This document shows positions 17,968 through 25,694 of a stretch of DNA of 64,000 nucleotides, one piece after another; the stretch's first letter is position 1, and each line of letters begins with the position of its first letter. The stretch is from Chloracidobacterium sp. (GTDB lineage: Bacteria; Acidobacteriota; Blastocatellia; Pyrinomonadales; Pyrinomonadaceae), in the NCBI GenBank assembly GCA_016716305.1, contig JADJWP010000001.1, positions 62,001-126,000 on the forward strand, read 5' to 3'. Below the pieces are notes generated by a model, which saw only the letters and a list, made by a program, of their open reading frames with translations, did not search any database and was not told the origin of the DNA. A program made the position numbers and the translations under genes.

Positions 17968-18692
17968 CCCGGCCCGAGATAACAATTTTCAATGATCGCT
18001 ACAGCCTGTTTGCGTCGGCAGCCGACCGGTTCATTGATATCGGAGCTCGAGCGATCCGCGAACGAAGTCGGTTCATCGTCGTTCTCTCAGGCGGTTCGAC
18101 GCCCGAGTCGCTTTATTCACTTTTGGCGACCGAAGCATATCGAAACCGCATAGCTTGGGAAAGCGTCGTATTTCTATTCGGCGATGAGCGGAACGTGCAA
18201 AGCGACGACGAGCGAAGCAATTTCCGTTTTGCGAACAGGACGCTTTTTGGACCGCTGGCGATCCCGCCAGGGAATATTCATCGGTGGATGACCGAGTTGG
18301 CTGATCCAGTCGAAACAGCGGATAGGTACGACCGCTTGCTAATCGATCTGAAAGATCCTGTCGATCTGTGTCTGCTGGGAATTGGCGAAGACGGTCACAC
18401 CGCATCGTTATTTCCGGATACCGCGGCAATCAATGAATGCGATCGTCTCGCCGTTTCGAATTGGGTGCCGCAGCTCGGAGAGATCCGCTTCACGATGACG
18501 TTCCCGGCGATAAATGCATCGAGCGAGATTCTCTTTGTTGTCTCGGGTGCGAGCAAAGCCAAGGCTGTAATGAAAGCGATAGCTGGCCCACCGGACGCCA
18601 TTACATGCCCCGCGAGCGGCGTCCGGCCGATAAGCGGCAGCCTCACCTGGCTTCTGGATGAAGAAGCGGGATCGCTTGTGTCCGGACGATAG
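17964..18692 (+). CDS. pgl: 6-phosphogluconolactonase
   Basis: The 242-residue protein hydrolyses 6-phosphogluconolactone, the product of the preceding gene. It has the family motifs LSGGSTPESLY near residues 40-50, FLFGDERNVQSDDERSN, and GIGEDGHTASLFP. The start overlaps the zwf stop by four bases. The C-terminal part with IAGPPDAITCPASGVRP is as in other Pgl/DevB proteins. Confidence 0.95.
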   Translation: MTRPEITIFNDRYSLFASAADRFIDIGARAIRERSRFIVVLSGGSTPESLYSLLATEAYRNRIAWESVVFLFGDERNVQSDDERSNFRFANRTLFGPLAIPPGNIHRWMTELADPVETADRYDRLLIDLKDPVDLCLLGIGEDGHTASLFPDTAAINECDRLAVSNWVPQLGEIRFTMTFPAINASSEILFVVSGASKAKAVMKAIAGPPDAITCPASGVRPISGSLTWLLDEEAGSLVSGR

Positions 18693-18739
18693 ATTTGCAT
18701 TTCGAAACCCGGCAACTTACCATTCTTTCCAGCACCCGT

Positions 18740-20065
18740 ATGGAGATCGAAATAGCCGTTGGTCTTGCGATCCTGATCGCTTTGGTTTTTGTAGCGACGG
18801 TCGACATGGCCTTTTCAAACCTTTCTGATCTCGGATTACGAAGGCTTTCGGCCGAATCCGAAGAGACCGCCCGGCCCGCCTCGGCCGCATTTCTTCGTGA
18901 GATACTCGAGAATCGAAATCGATTCAAATTCGTACTTTCATCGACCATTCAAACGCTGCTTATCTCATTTACGGTCTTGGTGAGTATCGGGATCCTGGAA
19001 TTCACGCAGGACGTCACTCGCGTTCTGATCTTCGGTCTGCTGATCGCTCTTGCTTCAACGGTAATATTCCGACAGTTGATACCTCGTTTGCTGATACGCA
19101 CGAATAACGAAAGAAAGCTTTTGTTTCTTCTACCGGCGTTGCGGCCTCTGTACGCTGTCGTTGCGTATCTGTCGACGCCGTTCGCCGTTCTTTTCAAGCC
19201 AAAGGAGGTCCAGAAGATCGATTCGTCGGTCTCGCCCGATGGTGTCGACGATAAATCCGAAGACGCTGCGGACGATTTTCAGGCCTTGATGGAGGTCGGT
19301 GAAGCTGAGGGCATAATCGAAGAGAAAGATCGCGAACTGATCGAATCGATGGTCGAATTCAGTTTAACTCGAGCGGGCGAGATCATGACTCCGCGGACAG
19401 AGATAGTTGCGATCGCTGTGGGTTCGACCATAAGGGCTGCGCGCGATCTGATAATTGACCAGAAATACTCCCGTTTGCCGGTATACAGAGACTCGATCGA
19501 CAACATCGAAGGCGTGATCTACGTACGCGACCTGCTGCAAGCATGGGCACTTGCAAAGGAAGATCAGCTGATCGACGACATCCTGCGGCCCGCGTACTTT
19601 GTCCCTGAAACGAAATCAGCATCGGATCTGCTCAAGAGTATGCAGGTCGAACACGTTCAGATCGCGATCGTCATTGATGAATACGGAGGCGTTGCGGGAA
19701 TCGTCAGTCTTGAGGATATTGTCGAAGAGATCGTCGGCGAGATCGAAGACGAAGATATTGAGGAGGAAGAGATAGTTGAAATAATCGAAAGCGAAGATGG
19801 CTATTGGGACGTCCTTGGCTCGACCGAGATCGACAAGATCGAAAGGCTGTTCGAGATCGAACTCGAAAACGACGAATTTACTACCATCGCCGGAATGGTC
19901 ACAAGCGAGGCAGGTTATATTCCTCGAACCGGCGAGAAACTCGAAGCTCACGGAATAGCGATCGAGGTGCTAGATGCCGACGAAAAAAGAATTCACCGAT
20001 TGCGGCTCACGCGTATTCAAAACGACGAAATGATCGAAAAGACCGACGCAGCACAGGATGAATGA
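18740..20065 (+). CDS. CNNM/CorC (HlyC family) membrane protein with CBS pair
   Basis: From ATG 18740 the protein has about 441 residues; an in-frame TTG at 18695 would add 15 residues. An N-terminal DUF21-type membrane region (MEIEIAVGLAILIALVFVATV, then two further hydrophobic stretches) is followed by an acidic linker. Next comes a CBS pair that opens with the typical MTPRTEIVAIAVG block and contains SRLPVYRDSIDNIEGVIYVRDLL and IVIDEYGGVAGIVSLEDIVEE. The last part is the CorC/HlyC small domain. The family is associated with magnesium or cobalt efflux and homeostasis. It follows pgl by about 47 bases, so it may be in the same transcript. Confidence 0.88.
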   Translation: MEIEIAVGLAILIALVFVATVDMAFSNLSDLGLRRLSAESEETARPASAAFLREILENRNRFKFVLSSTIQTLLISFTVLVSIGILEFTQDVTRVLIFGLLIALASTVIFRQLIPRLLIRTNNERKLLFLLPALRPLYAVVAYLSTPFAVLFKPKEVQKIDSSVSPDGVDDKSEDAADDFQALMEVGEAEGIIEEKDRELIESMVEFSLTRAGEIMTPRTEIVAIAVGSTIRAARDLIIDQKYSRLPVYRDSIDNIEGVIYVRDLLQAWALAKEDQLIDDILRPAYFVPETKSASDLLKSMQVEHVQIAIVIDEYGGVAGIVSLEDIVEEIVGEIEDEDIEEEEIVEIIESEDGYWDVLGSTEIDKIERLFEIELENDEFTTIAGMVTSEAGYIPRTGEKLEAHGIAIEVLDADEKRIHRLRLTRIQNDEMIEKTDAAQDE

Positions 20066-20114
20066 TCAGGCTCGTCGGCCCAAGCCTTGGTACTGTGGGC
20101 ATCCGGCAAACAGG

Positions 20115-20123
20115 TGATATACT
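20115..20123 (+). promoter_or_regulatory. Extended -10 promoter of the peroxiredoxin gene
   Basis: TGA-TATACT at 20115-20123 fits an extended -10 element and lies 27 bases before the ATG. I see no good -35 box at 16-18 bases spacing, which is usual for extended -10 promoters. Confidence 0.45.
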
Positions 20124-20149
20124 GTTGTAAACATTGGAGGTAAGAAAAT

Positions 20150-20809
20150 ATGTCAATAAGACTTGGTGACGAAGCACCAGATTTTACGGCGGAAACAACC
20201 CAGGGAACCGTAAATTTTCACGAATGGCTTGGCGATAGCTGGGGAGTGCTGTTCTCGCATCCGAAGGATTATACACCTGTCTGCACGACCGAACTCGGCA
20301 TGGCCGCAAGACTAAAACCGGAGTTCGATAAGCGTAACGTGAAGGTCATCGGCTTAAGCGTCGATCCGCTTGAATCGCACCTCGACTGGGAAAAGGACAT
20401 CGAAGAGACACAGGGCACAGCCGTCAATTTCCCGATGATCGCCGACAGCGACCGAAAGGTGTCGGATCTTTACGACATGATCCATCCGAATGCCAACGAC
20501 ACTCTTACGGTTCGATCGGTTTTCGTCATCGGCCCTGATAAAAAGGTCAAACTCATGCTGACCTATCCTGCAAGTACAGGCCGAAACTTCGACGAACTCC
20601 TTAGGGTCATCGATTCGCTTCAGCTTACTGCAAATTACAGTGTTGCCACACCGGTGAACTGGAAGGACGGCGACGACTGTATCATCAGTACGACCGTGAC
20701 CAACGAACAGGCGAAAGAGAAATTCCCAGCCGGTTGGAAAGAGATCAAACCGTATCTTCGCGTAACACCGCAGCCGAACAGAGTTAAAGGCGAAGGCCAT
20801 ACCGCGTAG
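20150..20809 (+). CDS. 1-Cys peroxiredoxin (Prx6 type)
   Basis: The 219-residue protein has the peroxidatic cysteine in DYTPVCTTELG near residue 45. It also has the longer C-terminal domain of the Prx6 group (VATPVNWKDGDDCIIS, KPYLRVTPQP). It reduces hydrogen peroxide and alkyl peroxides in the cytoplasm. TTGGAGG just upstream of the ATG is a strong ribosome-binding site. The gene stands alone between an extended -10 promoter and a terminator, which suggests its own regulation. A second cysteine (Cys near residue 182) does not match the resolving-cysteine positions of 2-Cys types. Confidence 0.93.
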   Translation: MSIRLGDEAPDFTAETTQGTVNFHEWLGDSWGVLFSHPKDYTPVCTTELGMAARLKPEFDKRNVKVIGLSVDPLESHLDWEKDIEETQGTAVNFPMIADSDRKVSDLYDMIHPNANDTLTVRSVFVIGPDKKVKLMLTYPASTGRNFDELLRVIDSLQLTANYSVATPVNWKDGDDCIISTTVTNEQAKEKFPAGWKEIKPYLRVTPQPNRVKGEGHTA

Positions 20810-20831
20810 CGGACCAAGAGGAATTGGATTC

Positions 20832-20860
20832 AGCCCGTGCAGAAGTGCGGGCTTTCTTTT
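20832..20860 (+). terminator. Terminator of the peroxiredoxin gene
   Basis: AGCCCG (20832-20837) pairs with CGGGCT (20848-20853), followed by TTCTTTT. It lies 23 bases after the peroxiredoxin stop. It argues against a start at GTG 20837 for the following biotin-carrier gene. Confidence 0.7.
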
Positions 20861-20869
20861 CGACTTACA

Positions 20870-21376
20870 ATGAAGCTAAGTGCAACGGTCGGCAATGAAT
20901 CGATTCAGGTCGAAGTGCGACGTGAGGGTGAGCGTGTTTTTGCTCGTGTTGACGACCGCGAATACGAACTCGAGGTGTCGGCGCCAGAGACGAATGTTTA
21001 TTTGATGAGACACGCGGGACGCGTTCATGAATTTTTCGTTGCACCGAACACGCAGGGCATTGAAGTGTCCAGGGTCTCATCAGGTACAGCGACTTTTGAA
21101 GTCTCGATAACTGACCCGAAACGGCTTCGCGGATCGGCGATCGCAGGGGCGAGTACCGACGGCGTGGCGGAGCTTAGAACGGCGATGCCTGGAAAGGTTG
21201 TCCGGATCATCATGGATGTCGGGGCTAATGTTGATAGCGGTGATGCGGTGATGGTCGTAGAAGCGATGAAAATGCAGAACGATCTAAAGGCACCTAGGCC
21301 AGGAGTGATCAAAGAGATCCGGGTAGTTGAAGGACAAACAGTTTCGGCCGGCGATGTACTCGCGGTGATCGGATAA
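20870..21376 (+). CDS. Biotinyl/lipoyl carrier domain protein (biotin carboxyl carrier type)
   Basis: From ATG 20870 the protein has 168 residues. The C-terminal ~75 residues are a biotinyl domain with the canonical VVEAMKMQNDLKAP motif; the lysine that would be biotinylated is Lys134. The N-terminal half (about 1-85) is a beta-rich region, as in the carrier subunits of acyl-CoA carboxylases and decarboxylases. No carboxylase or carboxyltransferase gene is next to it, so its partner must be encoded elsewhere. The gene converges on the K+ channel gene with only two bases between the stop codons and no terminator. Confidence 0.82.
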   Translation: MKLSATVGNESIQVEVRREGERVFARVDDREYELEVSAPETNVYLMRHAGRVHEFFVAPNTQGIEVSRVSSGTATFEVSITDPKRLRGSAIAGASTDGVAELRTAMPGKVVRIIMDVGANVDSGDAVMVVEAMKMQNDLKAPRPGVIKEIRVVEGQTVSAGDVLAVIG

Positions 21377-21378
21377 CG

Positions 21379-22272
21379 TCAGAGCTTTGCTCCGCAGTAT
21401 TTGCAGTGGATCGCATCGATGTCGTGTGGCTCGGCGTGACATTCCGGACAGACGTGCGTCGACGCCGACTTCGCAGCCTTGATCAATTCACCCGTTACGA
21501 TGCCCGTTGGTACAGCAATGATCCCGTACCCCATTATCATCACACAAGATGCCAGAAACTTGCCTAACCCCGTCTTCGGCGAAAGGTCGCCGTACCCGAC
21601 TGTCGTCAAAGTTACGATAGCCCAATAGACGCTGGTCGGAATATCTGTAAAGCCGTTTTCTTCGCCTTCTACGACGTACATCAAAGATCCAACAACGGTC
21701 ACGATCGTGAGTATCGCGACGAGAAACACGCTGATCTTACGTTTACTGCCCTGTAACGCTGTGATGATGACACGGCTTTCTGAGATATAAGACGAGAGTT
21801 TCAGAATGCGGAAAATACGCAAAAGCCTCAGTATCCGAATAGACAGCAAATACTGTGTGCCGGGAAACACCAGGCTGAGGTATGTCGGCAAAATCGCGAG
21901 CAGGTCGACCAGCCCATAAAAACTGAAAACGTACCGCCATGGCCGCCGGACCGAGACGAGCCTAAGAACATACTCGATCGTAAAAAGAACGGTAAAGGCC
22001 CATTCGGCCGCATACAGTTCCGGTCCGTAGACTTCCCTTACCGAGCGAACGCTTTCGAGAAAAACGGCTGCAACGCTCAACAGGATCAGAACGATAAGCG
22101 AAATATCAAAAAGCTTTCCCGGCCTTGTCTCCGCTTCGAAAACAACCTCGTAGACCCTTTGACGCCAGCCGGACTCAGCCGGTTCTTTGAATTCCTTTGG
22201 CACGAAGCTATTTAACAATACTTTTCGATAAAAAGCACCGCAGTTGCTATTTGGAGCCGAGGTTGACTTCAA
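21379..22272 (-). CDS. Voltage-gated-type potassium channel with C-terminal zinc ribbon
   Basis: The 297-residue protein has six membrane segments in the voltage-gated cation channel layout. The S4-like segment RILRLLRIFRILKL (146-159) carries regularly spaced Arg residues. The pore loop has the selectivity filter TVGYGD (224-229). The last 25 residues form a Cys4 zinc ribbon (C275, C278, C290, C293). The start ATGA overlaps the stop of the DAHP synthase gene, so it is the last gene of the aromatic operon in terms of layout. I see no known link between K+ transport and that pathway. Confidence 0.88.
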   Translation of the reverse strand: MKSTSAPNSNCGAFYRKVLLNSFVPKEFKEPAESGWRQRVYEVVFEAETRPGKLFDISLIVLILLSVAAVFLESVRSVREVYGPELYAAEWAFTVLFTIEYVLRLVSVRRPWRYVFSFYGLVDLLAILPTYLSLVFPGTQYLLSIRILRLLRIFRILKLSSYISESRVIITALQGSKRKISVFLVAILTIVTVVGSLMYVVEGEENGFTDIPTSVYWAIVTLTTVGYGDLSPKTGLGKFLASCVMIMGYGIIAVPTGIVTGELIKAAKSASTHVCPECHAEPHDIDAIHCKYCGAKL

Positions 22273-23147
22273 ATGTTCGGTGCGGAATCGCTGGCGATAC
22301 GGCGGATCGGCTTACGCAGACCCTCCATCAGTTCGTCAAAGTCATCGAAGGTTAACGACTGCTCGCCGTCCGACATTGCATTTTCAGGTTTGGGATGCAC
22401 TTCGACAATGACACCGTCAGCTCCGACAGCGATCGCCGCTTTCGCGCATACGCCGATGATGCTTCGTCTGCCTGTGGCGTGCGACGGATCCACGATCACC
22501 GGCAAATGCGAAAGTTCCTTTACCAACGCTACCGCCGCAATATCCAACGTGTTCCGGAGGCTGCTATCAAAGCTCCTGATCCCGCGTTCACATAGAACGA
22601 CTTGCTCATTTCCACCGTGGAGCAGATACTCAGCAGCTGCCAGCCATTCCTTGACCGTAGCTGCGGGCCCGCGTTTTAGCAAGATCGGCGTGCTTAGCTT
22701 TGAGAGTTTACGTAACAGTGCGAAGTTTTGCATATTTCGCGCCCCGACCTGGATCATATCGGCAAACTTAGCAACGACCGAAATGTCGTCCTCGCTCATC
22801 ACCTCGGTCACGACCGGCATACCGACGGCGTCCCCGGCTTCGCGAAGCAGTTCGAGGCCTCGTATACCGAGTCCCTGGAAATCATGTGGTGATGTCCTCG
22901 GTTTGAATGCCCCGCCTCGGAGCATTTTCGCGCCCGAACGCCTGACTGCGCGAGCGGTCGCCATTATCTGTTCCTGACTTTCGACCGAACAGGGGCCCGC
23001 AATAACGACCGCTTCATCACCGCCGATCGCCACCTCTTTCACCCAAACGACGGCCTTCCGATCGGCACGGTGCGACGATGAATCGATTCCCGTTTCCTGT
23101 TGGTTATCCGCTGAAACGCTTTCCCTCGAACTCCATGTATCCAACAT
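22269..23147 (-). CDS. aroF: 3-deoxy-7-phosphoheptulonate (DAHP) synthase
   Basis: The 292-residue enzyme condenses phosphoenolpyruvate and erythrose 4-phosphate, the first step of the shikimate pathway. It is of the short AroF/KdsA-like (type I beta) kind, with VVIAGPCSVESQEQ near residues 45-58, MLRGGAFKPRTSP and VIVDPSHATGRR. The first ~40 residues (polar, MLDTWSSRESVSADNQQ...) do not resemble the ferredoxin-like regulatory domain or the fused chorismate mutase domain found in regulated relatives, so it is probably not feedback-inhibited by itself. AAGGAAG precedes the ATG. It lies 15 bases after the prephenate dehydratase gene. Confidence 0.93.
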   Translation of the reverse strand: MLDTWSSRESVSADNQQETGIDSSSHRADRKAVVWVKEVAIGGDEAVVIAGPCSVESQEQIMATARAVRRSGAKMLRGGAFKPRTSPHDFQGLGIRGLELLREAGDAVGMPVVTEVMSEDDISVVAKFADMIQVGARNMQNFALLRKLSKLSTPILLKRGPAATVKEWLAAAEYLLHGGNEQVVLCERGIRSFDSSLRNTLDIAAVALVKELSHLPVIVDPSHATGRRSIIGVCAKAAIAVGADGVIVEVHPKPENAMSDGEQSLTFDDFDELMEGLRKPIRRIASDSAPNI

Positions 23148-23162
23148 AGTTATCTTCCTTTG

Positions 23163-23717
23163 TTAATTCGTATTGCTTGACAATAAATGGAACGTTGTAT
23201 GGTTCTCCTTAGCGTTCGAGATGTTCTCGCAAAGTACTTCGGCTCCGTAGATCTCCGCCGCGCGACGGCTCCCGATAGCCGCGCGGCCGTCGCGTCTGGA
23301 TCGTACTGCGGCACGCATACACGATGCCGTATCTTTGCCCGTGATCTGAGCTATCTGAGGAAATTGAGAAAAGAAGTCGCTGCATTGCCTCAGCGCTTCG
23401 ACATGAGAACTTACATAACGGACGTTCGCGAACTCCATGCCTACCGCGGCCGCCAGAACGTGATCTATGGTCAGGACGATCTCCGACATCTTTTTCAGAC
23501 CGAATTTACGGATAAGTTGAGTCACGATCGAGATCTCGCCGACGATCTGGTTGCGGACAGGGACGACCAGGCGGTCGGCGTCACCGCTCGTTATTGCGGA
23601 AAATGCTGAATCAAAGTCGGAACACTCGACCAGCGAGAATTCGCTTTCGAAAAACCCAGCCGCGGCCTCTTCGCTATACGAGCCCTTTATTCCCTGTATT
23701 GCGACGCGTGGTATCAT
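23163..23717 (-). CDS. pheA: Prephenate dehydratase catalytic domain, no ACT domain, divergent motifs
   Basis: From ATG 23717 (ATGA overlap with the chorismate mutase stop) the protein has 184 residues. It covers the periplasmic-binding-protein-like catalytic domain: RVAIQGIKGSYSEEAA at the start, DSAFSAITSGDAD, and AAIGSRRAAEIYGAEVL near 147-162. Prephenate dehydratase normally has about 80 more residues forming an ACT domain that binds phenylalanine; here the gene stops right after the catalytic part. Two signature motifs are altered: the usual E-N-S is R-N-Q (VPVRNQIVG, 52-60), and the usual T-R-F is T-T-F (174-176), so the Thr is kept and the Arg lost. It may be slow, have changed specificity or be inactive. 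Confidence 0.8.
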   Translation of the reverse strand: MIPRVAIQGIKGSYSEEAAAGFFESEFSLVECSDFDSAFSAITSGDADRLVVPVRNQIVGEISIVTQLIRKFGLKKMSEIVLTIDHVLAAAVGMEFANVRYVSSHVEALRQCSDFFSQFPQIAQITGKDTASCMRAAVRSRRDGRAAIGSRRAAEIYGAEVLCENISNAKENHTTFHLLSSNTN

Positions 23718-24004
23718 GCGGCCTCTGCAATCTTCGTCGCGGCAAAGATGTCTCGTTGAATCGTTCGGGATTCTTCGAGAATTACGCGAAAGATCCTGAT
23801 CGCAGCCTCGTCGCAAAGATCGCCCGGGTTTTGTTCGATTATGCGTTGCGTTACGTAAATCTCGCGTTGATGATCGGCAACCGGTATCCCGGCTTGACGC
23901 TTTAGCAACCCGATCTCTTTGACTATCGCAGCCCGGCGGTTCAAAAGGCCAAGCAACTGAACGTCGATACTGTCGATCGCATCACGGCATTCATGTAGTT
24001 TCAT
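23714..24004 (-). CDS. AroQ-type chorismate mutase
   Basis: The 96-residue all-helical protein matches monofunctional AroQ chorismate mutases: CRDAIDSIDVQLLGLLNRRAAIVKEIGLLK, then a middle helix around VADHQREIYVTQRI and a last helix with VILEESRTIQRD. It converts chorismate to prephenate. ATG 24004 is preferred to the in-frame ATG at 24052, because the longer form would read through the 3' arm of the terminator hairpin. It is the first gene of the operon and lies 24 bases after the attenuator stem. Confidence 0.9.
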   Translation of the reverse strand: MKLHECRDAIDSIDVQLLGLLNRRAAIVKEIGLLKRQAGIPVADHQREIYVTQRIIEQNPGDLCDEAAIRIFRVILEESRTIQRDIFAATKIAEAA

Positions 24005-24020
24005 TTTGCTTTCCCACTGA

Positions 24021-24057
24021 AATAAAAAAGCCGTGAACCTGATGATGTTCACGGCTT
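24021..24057 (-). terminator. Attenuator terminator in front of the aromatic operon
   Basis: A perfect 11-bp stem (24028-24038 with 24047-24057, AAGCCGTGAAC / GTTCACGGCTT) with an 8-nt loop is followed on the minus strand by TTTTTTATTT. It lies after the leader peptide and before the chorismate mutase start, so it would stop transcription before the structural genes. Its 5' arm on the transcript (AGCCGTG) can pair instead with CGCGGCT in the leader peptide coding region (seven pairs, one G-U). Confidence 0.85.
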
Positions 24058-24080
24058 CGTTTTGGTTTTTGTAAAGAAAC

Positions 24081-24158
24081 TTATCTCACATCCGACCAAA
24101 TCTCAGCCGCGTCACTGAAAAAGTAAAAGCTGCTAAAATTTGTTGGATAGACGTTCAT
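24081..24158 (-). CDS. Phe/Tyr-rich leader peptide of the aromatic operon attenuator
   Basis: Minus-strand ATG at 24158 opens a 25-codon frame ending in TAA at 24081. The peptide contains N-F-S-S-F-Y-F-F-S in its middle (residues 7-15), with four Phe, two Tyr and one Trp in total. This is the composition expected of a peptide whose translation senses charged tRNA-Phe and tRNA-Tyr, as in pheL of enterics. The Phe/Tyr codons lie between AGCAGC and CGGCTG, which can pair with each other, and just upstream of the segment that competes for the terminator stem. The ribosome-binding site is weak (GGAAG about 15 bases upstream). Confidence 0.75.
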   Translation of the reverse strand: MNVYPTNFSSFYFFSDAAEIWSDVR

Positions 24159-24188
24159 TGATCTGATTATGATCTTCCGGTTTCTATA

Positions 24189-24217
24189 ATACTAGCCGAT
24201 AGATGTGAAGCTGTCAA
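24189..24217 (-). promoter_or_regulatory. Sigma-70-type promoter of the aromatic operon
   Basis: On the minus strand TTGACA (24217-24212) and TAGTAT (24194-24189) are separated by exactly 17 bases. A transcript from here would start near 24182 and carry the leader peptide and attenuator. The promoter begins eight bases beyond the argH stop codon. Confidence 0.8.
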
Positions 24218-24224
24218 TATCCTC

Positions 24225-25694
24225 TCATTCGGTTATTTGTTTGATCAATCGATCAAGCTCGGCCGCCGCATCCTCTATCGTCTTCCGGGTCGCATTGAAC
24301 CAGGCGTCATCACGCGTCTCATTCTCGCGTTCGACTCCAAGCGCCCGTCGGGTTTCGGATGGAGCCGGGCCGCCGTAGATCGTTCTAATGTTAACGAAAT
24401 TCTCCGGCGAGATGGCTGCTGTCAGCTCGTCTTCAGTAAGCGACAAGTCGTGTCCGAGCACCGCGTCCGCAGCTTCTTGCATGATCTCGTAAGTGACGCC
24501 CGTCCCTGCTTCGATCGCCGCTCGTACCGATCTTCCGACGATGTCGTGCGACACGCTAAAGGGGAGATTCTCTGTTCTGACGATCGTATCGGCCAGTTCC
24601 GTGACAGCAATGAAATTCTCAGCCGAGCGCTTTCGCAAACTCTCGAGATTAAATGTTGCGGACCTTAACGTGTGAGCGAACAAACTCACTGAACGATTTG
24701 CGTCGCGGATGGCCGAATAGATCAGCGGCTGAAGGTCGTCCTCAACATCATTTATGTCACCAAAAGGAGTATTGTGAACGGCGGTGATCACACCCATCGA
24801 TTGACCGAGCGCCTTGCTCCCGATCGCCCGAATATGCTCGAGAGCAACGGGATTACGCTTTTGCGGCATTATCGATGATCCCTGCACGTAGCCATCCGGG
24901 AGCCGGATCGCGTTGAACTCGACCATCGCCATGAGCATGAATTCCTGTGCGAATTTGCCGATGTTGACAAGCATCGTATTCACGCCGCCCAGCGTTTCGA
25001 TGAAATAATCGACCGACGCGATCGAGCCGTACGAATTCACGGTTGGCTCTGAGAATCCGAGCAGCTGGGCAACACGGTGTCGATCGATCGGAAAGCCCGA
25101 TGTCGTTATTGCTCCGGAACCAAGCGGGCACCGGTTCATATTCTCGAATGCCCGCTGTAGCCTTACGATGTCGCGGCCCAGATTCTCGGCCATCGCGAGC
25201 AGATAGTGAGCGAGAGTCGTCGGTTGAGCAGGCTGGGTATGGGTGTATGCGGGCATCAGCGATTCATGATGTTCGGCCGCAAGGTCGAGAAACACCTTGC
25301 GGAGATCCATCGCTGACCTTAAGAGGATCAGACAATCCTCACGCAAACGAAGCCGATAGATCGTGACATCGATATCGTTGCGGCTGCGGGCGGTATGCAG
25401 TTTCCCTGCCGTGTCTTTGTCGCAGTTTTTTGCAAGTTCCTGCTGAAGGAGGTAGAAAACATCCTCAAACGTGCCGTCATATTCTCTCGCCCGGATAGCT
25501 TGAAAATCGAGCTTGAGGAGTGCTTTCAGGATCTCGCGAAGCTCGTCCGACGATATGATCTTCTGCTCGCCGAGCATGACCGCATGAGCAAGATCGACGC
25601 GATAATATGCGTCAAGAAAATACTTTTTGGCGTCAGCAAAGCAGTCAGAAAGTACGTTGTCCTTGTAACCCTTGGCAGGAAATTTTTCGTTCAT
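24225..25694 (-). CDS. argH: Argininosuccinate lyase
   Basis: The 489-residue protein belongs to the fumarase/aspartase superfamily. It has the three conserved regions: HTARSRND (100-107), THTQPAQPTTLAHY (151-164) and the mobile signature loop GSSIMPQKRNP (272-282) with the catalytic serine. It splits argininosuccinate into arginine and fumarate, the last step of arginine synthesis. Its start overlaps the end of the PIG-L deacetylase gene by four bases, so it is translationally coupled to a secreted enzyme and not to other arginine genes. No argG or argF is in the window. Confidence 0.92.
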   Translation of the reverse strand: MNEKFPAKGYKDNVLSDCFADAKKYFLDAYYRVDLAHAVMLGEQKIISSDELREILKALLKLDFQAIRAREYDGTFEDVFYLLQQELAKNCDKDTAGKLHTARSRNDIDVTIYRLRLREDCLILLRSAMDLRKVFLDLAAEHHESLMPAYTHTQPAQPTTLAHYLLAMAENLGRDIVRLQRAFENMNRCPLGSGAITTSGFPIDRHRVAQLLGFSEPTVNSYGSIASVDYFIETLGGVNTMLVNIGKFAQEFMLMAMVEFNAIRLPDGYVQGSSIMPQKRNPVALEHIRAIGSKALGQSMGVITAVHNTPFGDINDVEDDLQPLIYSAIRDANRSVSLFAHTLRSATFNLESLRKRSAENFIAVTELADTIVRTENLPFSVSHDIVGRSVRAAIEAGTGVTYEIMQEAADAVLGHDLSLTEDELTAAISPENFVNIRTIYGGPAPSETRRALGVERENETRDDAWFNATRKTIEDAAAELDRLIKQITE

